Made by a program: the position numbers and the translations under genes
Origin: Hepsetus odoe
Lineage: Eukaryota; Chordata; Actinopteri; Characiformes; Hepsetidae
DNA: 64,000 nucleotides
Reading direction: 5' to 3'
Assembly: GCA_017165825.1 (NCBI GenBank)
Contig: CM029386.1
Span: 18,961,183-19,025,182, forward strand
Notes under the pieces: generated by a model
What the model saw: the letters and a program-made list of their open reading frames with translations, nothing else
Told to the model about the DNA's origin: nothing
The model's database searches: none
Part shown: piece by piece, positions 60,851 to 64,000 of the stretch
Position numbering within the stretch: the first letter of the stretch is position 1
Layout: every line of letters starts with the position of its first letter

Positions 60851-62213
60851 GTGTGTACACACACACACACACACACACCCACCCACACACACCCACACAC
60901 ACACACACACACACACCCACCAGGGTTCTCAGTGTAGCATTTACTTACACCACATGCAGTTTATAGACAGCTGTGCTTCTATTGCAAAACAAGGATATTA
61001 ATAGTTTGCCATTCAGTGCTAAACTAATAGTCTCTACTCTTTTGGGAAAATCAGTTGTGAGAATTCAAAACTTTTGCATTTCACTTCTTTTTCACTGGCT
61101 ACTTGTCCGTTTGTGATCGGGTGAAGATAATTCAGTGCTTTGTTATGCGCCAGATGTTAGCATTTAAGAAACAAGCCCTTAGGCTCTCTGGTTAGGGATG
61201 CTACTTGTGTGAATTTGGGACACAGCCGGGCTCACAGCTGTGCCTTTCCATTGCACGTCTTTCATTAGGGTCAAAACCACAAAAGCAACCAGTTAGCTAA
61301 AGAGTAAATCCCTAGCACATGGAGGCAATCTCTAAATCTCTGGTGTGTGTGGGGGGGGGGGTTTGCTGCCTCTCTCACTTGAAAAAAAATAAACATTAAC
61401 AAAATATACACCAGTGTAATAATTTATAATAATGCCAATTGTGTTGATTTATATTTGTGTGAAAATGAAACGTTTTATAACTTTGCAGCTCACAGCCCAC
61501 ATTTAACCAACCCAATCATTTACAATGCAAACAAGCTGAACAGAGTGTAGCCTGTTGAATTTCACTTGACTCCATAATTACACCGCAAATGATGTTCTCT
61601 GTATTTATTTATCCCCTATCTGAAGACCAAAACTGATATATACATCTGAATGAAGTAAATTCAGTGCCCTTATAGTTTCAGTGTGTTGCACATAACTTAA
61701 AGTTGATAAGTAGAAGCCTCATTAGCATCTGAAAGCTATAAGATAAATATTAAAACAAAGTTCAAAACTTACCCCCTCCCAAAACAATCTGAAGGGAGAG
61801 AGAGAATCATGTCCCAACTGTCTGGTTGTCCCCAGCAACCAGACATGATGTCATAGGCTTGAACTTAGTGGGGAGCTAGTGTAAGACAGAAGGAGTGGAC
61901 ACTGCCAAGGATCAGAGAGAGAGAGACAACTGGGCAGCATAGATCTGAAGTCAGCTCCTGCAGAGTCACAAACTTTCTACAAAGTCCCTCTACAGATTGT
62001 CCAGTCACTCGGCACCCATCTTCTTTTGCTGATTAAATTTAATTTGTAGCTTAGTATTTTTAAAGCTTCCAAACACTAACACTGAATAACATAACAAATG
62101 AATACGGCTGATTCGGGTGAATATATATCATCCTTATTGATGTATTCTTATTTCAGTGAGAAACTCTAAAGGCTTATTAATAATGATTCTCCTTTGATTT
62201 CACTCTCTTACAG
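60851..62213 (+). other. nfix intron 11
   Basis: 1363 bp starting with GTGTGTACACAC and a CA array to 60920. A G-run lies at 61350-61360. The acceptor is CACTCTCTTACAG. Otherwise AT-rich with nothing recognised. Confidence 0.85.
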
Positions 62214-62228
62214 TCTTGGTTCCTTTGA
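62214..62228 (+). CDS. nfix: nfix terminal coding exon (SWFL-stop)
   Basis: After the acceptor CTCTCTTACAG the sequence reads TCTTGGTTCCTTTGA, i.e. Ser-Trp-Phe-Leu-stop in phase with exon 11 (...NIPQQTQ|SWFL). Human NFIX, as I recall, ends IPQQSQSWFL, whereas NFIA, NFIB and NFIC end SWYLG, so this tiny piece is the strongest sign of paralogue identity. The exon continues as 3' untranslated sequence. It is too short for any open-frame search and was found by looking for the C-terminal signature. Confidence 0.92.
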   Translation, partial: SWFL

Positions 62229-62371
62229 CAAGATCCCTAAAAAGCAGAAATGAGGTCTGTAGCTGAAACAGGAAACACAAAGATAGGTATGGACTGCAAT
62301 TAGCACACACCCCGATCAACTTACCCCTGCACCCATACCATGAGCCCTGTAGTGACGAATCCAGAAAACTT

Positions 62372-62490
62372 CCACATTCTTCAAAAAGCCTGGAAACTTC
62401 CACATGACTCTTCAAAAAGCCTGGAAACATGATTCCACATGATTCTTCAAAAGCCTGAAGGACTTCTTCAAAACCTGAAAGACCTTTGCA
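62372..62490 (+). repeat. Tandem repeat in the nfix 3' untranslated region
   Basis: About four units of roughly 30 bp built on TTCTTCAAAAAGCCTGGAAA and TTCCACATGA, the first two nearly identical and the later ones decayed. Confidence 0.85.
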
Positions 62491-63278
62491 TGATTATTGT
62501 AAGAATTAAAACATAAGAAATCAGACAACACGAACGGTGTGGAACGGAAGATGTTCACAAAACAGCAAAAACATACCATTCAGGATGAAGAACATCTCAC
62601 TTTATAATGTTACCAAGGCAACCTGAATATTGAACTTTTTTTTTTCCTGATCCTTCATTTTTGTGTTTTCAATCATCCACCATTTATCCAGCATGGCCAA
62701 GAGATTTTGCTTACACTCTGCCAGATTTTAAGCTGATAGGTTGACATCTAATAATTGCTGGACTTTCTCCAATGAAAATTAAGTTAAAGGATAAATTAGA
62801 TCACCTGCATCTGTCGACTGTCTACAGCCGCACTTGGCCCTTAAGCCAGTGGTTTGAGCCACCCAGATCCAAGCATGTGGTTGGAGAAAAATGGCACAAA
62901 CTGATTGGCCTGCTGCGGATTGGCCAGTTTATAATGGCTGACACCATCCAATTATCTGTGACATGCGCAAGAAATTTCTGTGACTGTATTTCTTGTCACA
63001 AAGAGACAGACCAATGATTTCATTTGATCATTTGATGGGCTGTTTGCCCTGTATGCGTGTAAACGTATGCACTATTTAAAACAGAAGAATTGATAAGGGA
63101 AGACTTTTGCGTTTGGCTTTAAGTACTGCGATCAGTATTGGCAACCGGGCAAGCTGGCTTTATGATAAAAGATTTCATTTGGTTTTTTGTCAGGGTTTTT
63201 TTTTTTTTTTGTGGCAATCAGACTCTCGAAGCACAATTGGGTGGCCTTGGCATCATCTCTCACACTTTTACTTTTTTA

Positions 63279-63286
63279 CACACACA

Positions 63287-63330
<44 letters not shown>
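63279..63330. repeat. (CA)n microsatellite
   Basis: (CA)n of about 52 bp with one TA interruption. Confidence 0.95.
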
Positions 63331-63331
<1 letters not shown>

Positions 63332-63716
63332 AAAATGTACAATATTTCATAGCAATACAGAACAAGAAACACAGCTGAACAATTACAATCAAACTTAACA
63401 TCAACTACACATCACCGTAATATTGATCTTAGCAATAGGCCGAAGACAGATGGAAATGTTGTGAACTGTAAACCCTTCATCTGTGCAGTAACACAAGCTG
63501 TGTTTGTATGGCTGCATGACACTTACATAAGCCTTTTCATGATGACTTGCATTACCATACATCCACCCATTTTAACCACTTAGCCTGACTAGGTTGGCAG
63601 GCGGTACTGCAGTCTATTCAGTGCCCATAGTGCAGTAAACTGATACCATCATCAATATCTGTGGTCATAAAGGCTGTTTTTGTCCATTTCTTGGTCACAA
63701 TAAGTCAAAAACTGTT

Positions 63717-63869
63717 ATATTTACATTAACGGCTTTTAGCTTACGCTCTTATCCAGAGCAACTTGGGGTTAAGGGTCCTACCCAATGATGGTAGTGCTGG
63801 AGGTGGGATTCGAACCTGCGATCTTTTGGTCTGTAGGCGAGTGTCCTACCACTAGACCACCACCACCAT
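63717..63869 (-). mobile_element. tRNA-derived SINE, family C, internally deleted
   Basis: On the minus strand the head GGTGGTGGTCTAGTGGTAGG, the B-box GGTTCGAATCCC and the GCTCTGGATAAGAGCG core are present, but the CTGGAGCAACTC and AGGACATG part between them is missing. The head is very close to that of the copy at 56556-56776. Confidence 0.82.
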
Positions 63870-64000
63870 ATTAGTGTTAGTTATAATGACAAACAGTGCT
63901 TGGTGAGCCTTTACAAATGTCTATACAGGATTATTTCATTTATGAGCAGCATATGTGCTGTTGAGGCTTATGAATGCTGTCTGCAGAAAAGTCACGAGTT

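Larger units (their letters stand above)
62229..64000 (+). other. nfix 3' untranslated region and beyond
   Basis: Continues past the stop codon to the window end, including a tandem repeat at 62372-62490, (CA)n at 63279-63330 and a SINE at 63717-63869. The only poly(A)-like hexamer found early is ATTAAA at 62505-62510; no AATAAA was found. NFI 3' untranslated regions are long, so the true end may lie outside the window. Confidence 0.6.

Noticed and set aside
1..64000. CRISPR arrays, phage or bacterial operons
   Set aside because: No spaced direct repeats of CRISPR type and no prokaryotic coding pattern; the DNA is vertebrate.

Overview
The window reads as nuclear DNA of a ray-finned (teleost-type) fish. 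Three things point there. The large plus-strand gene has vertebrate nuclear factor I exon structure. A complete gamma-M type crystallin, a fish class of lens protein, lies inside it. The non-coding DNA is AT-rich and packed with (CA)n, (CT)n and (GA)n tracts, tRNA-derived SINEs and Tc1/mariner-like debris typical of fish genomes. There is no prokaryotic gene, CRISPR array or phage. The species cannot be named from what is visible.

The main occupant is the transcription factor gene nfix on the + strand, from coding exon 2 to the stop codon. I place eleven coding exons: 235-766 (532 bp, the DNA-binding and dimerisation domain), 45674-45736, 46394-46468, 47011-47131, 49507-49634, 50280-50354 (an in-frame 75 bp exon, probably a cassette), 52996-53127, 55556-55725, 57813-57960, 60762-60850 and a 15 bp terminal coding piece at 62214-62228 that ends ...SWFL-stop. 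Codon phases match at every junction, every intron is GT-AG, and the exons give 515 residues (490 without the cassette). The C-terminal SWFL and the ESGQSDSS, PVATASGPNFSLADLESP and RYHHH-type segments fit NFIX, not NFIA, NFIB or NFIC. The first coding exon (about nine residues) lies upstream of the window. Whether this is the nfixa or nfixb copy cannot be told here.

Intron 2 is about 45 kb (767-45673) and holds an independent gene on the opposite strand: a three-exon gamma-M crystallin (22230 down to 21092, 177 residues), with a TATA box, an AP-1/Maf-like site upstream and a poly(A) signal. The rest of the intron is microsatellites, SINEs, a foldback MITE in two copies, another dispersed repeat family, and a few GC-balanced stretches without repeats that could be conserved regulatory elements. 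Two of these carry RFX X-box palindromes.

The 3' half (45.7-62.2 kb) alternates short exons with introns of 0.5-3 kb. Intron 5 (47132-49506) contains a LINE-like tail and a decayed Tc1/mariner transposase. Intron 8 (53128-55555) contains the best candidate non-coding regulatory element, 54170-54680. After the stop codon lies the 3' untranslated region, with a short tandem repeat and a late SINE. No convincing poly(A) signal for nfix is seen before the window ends.
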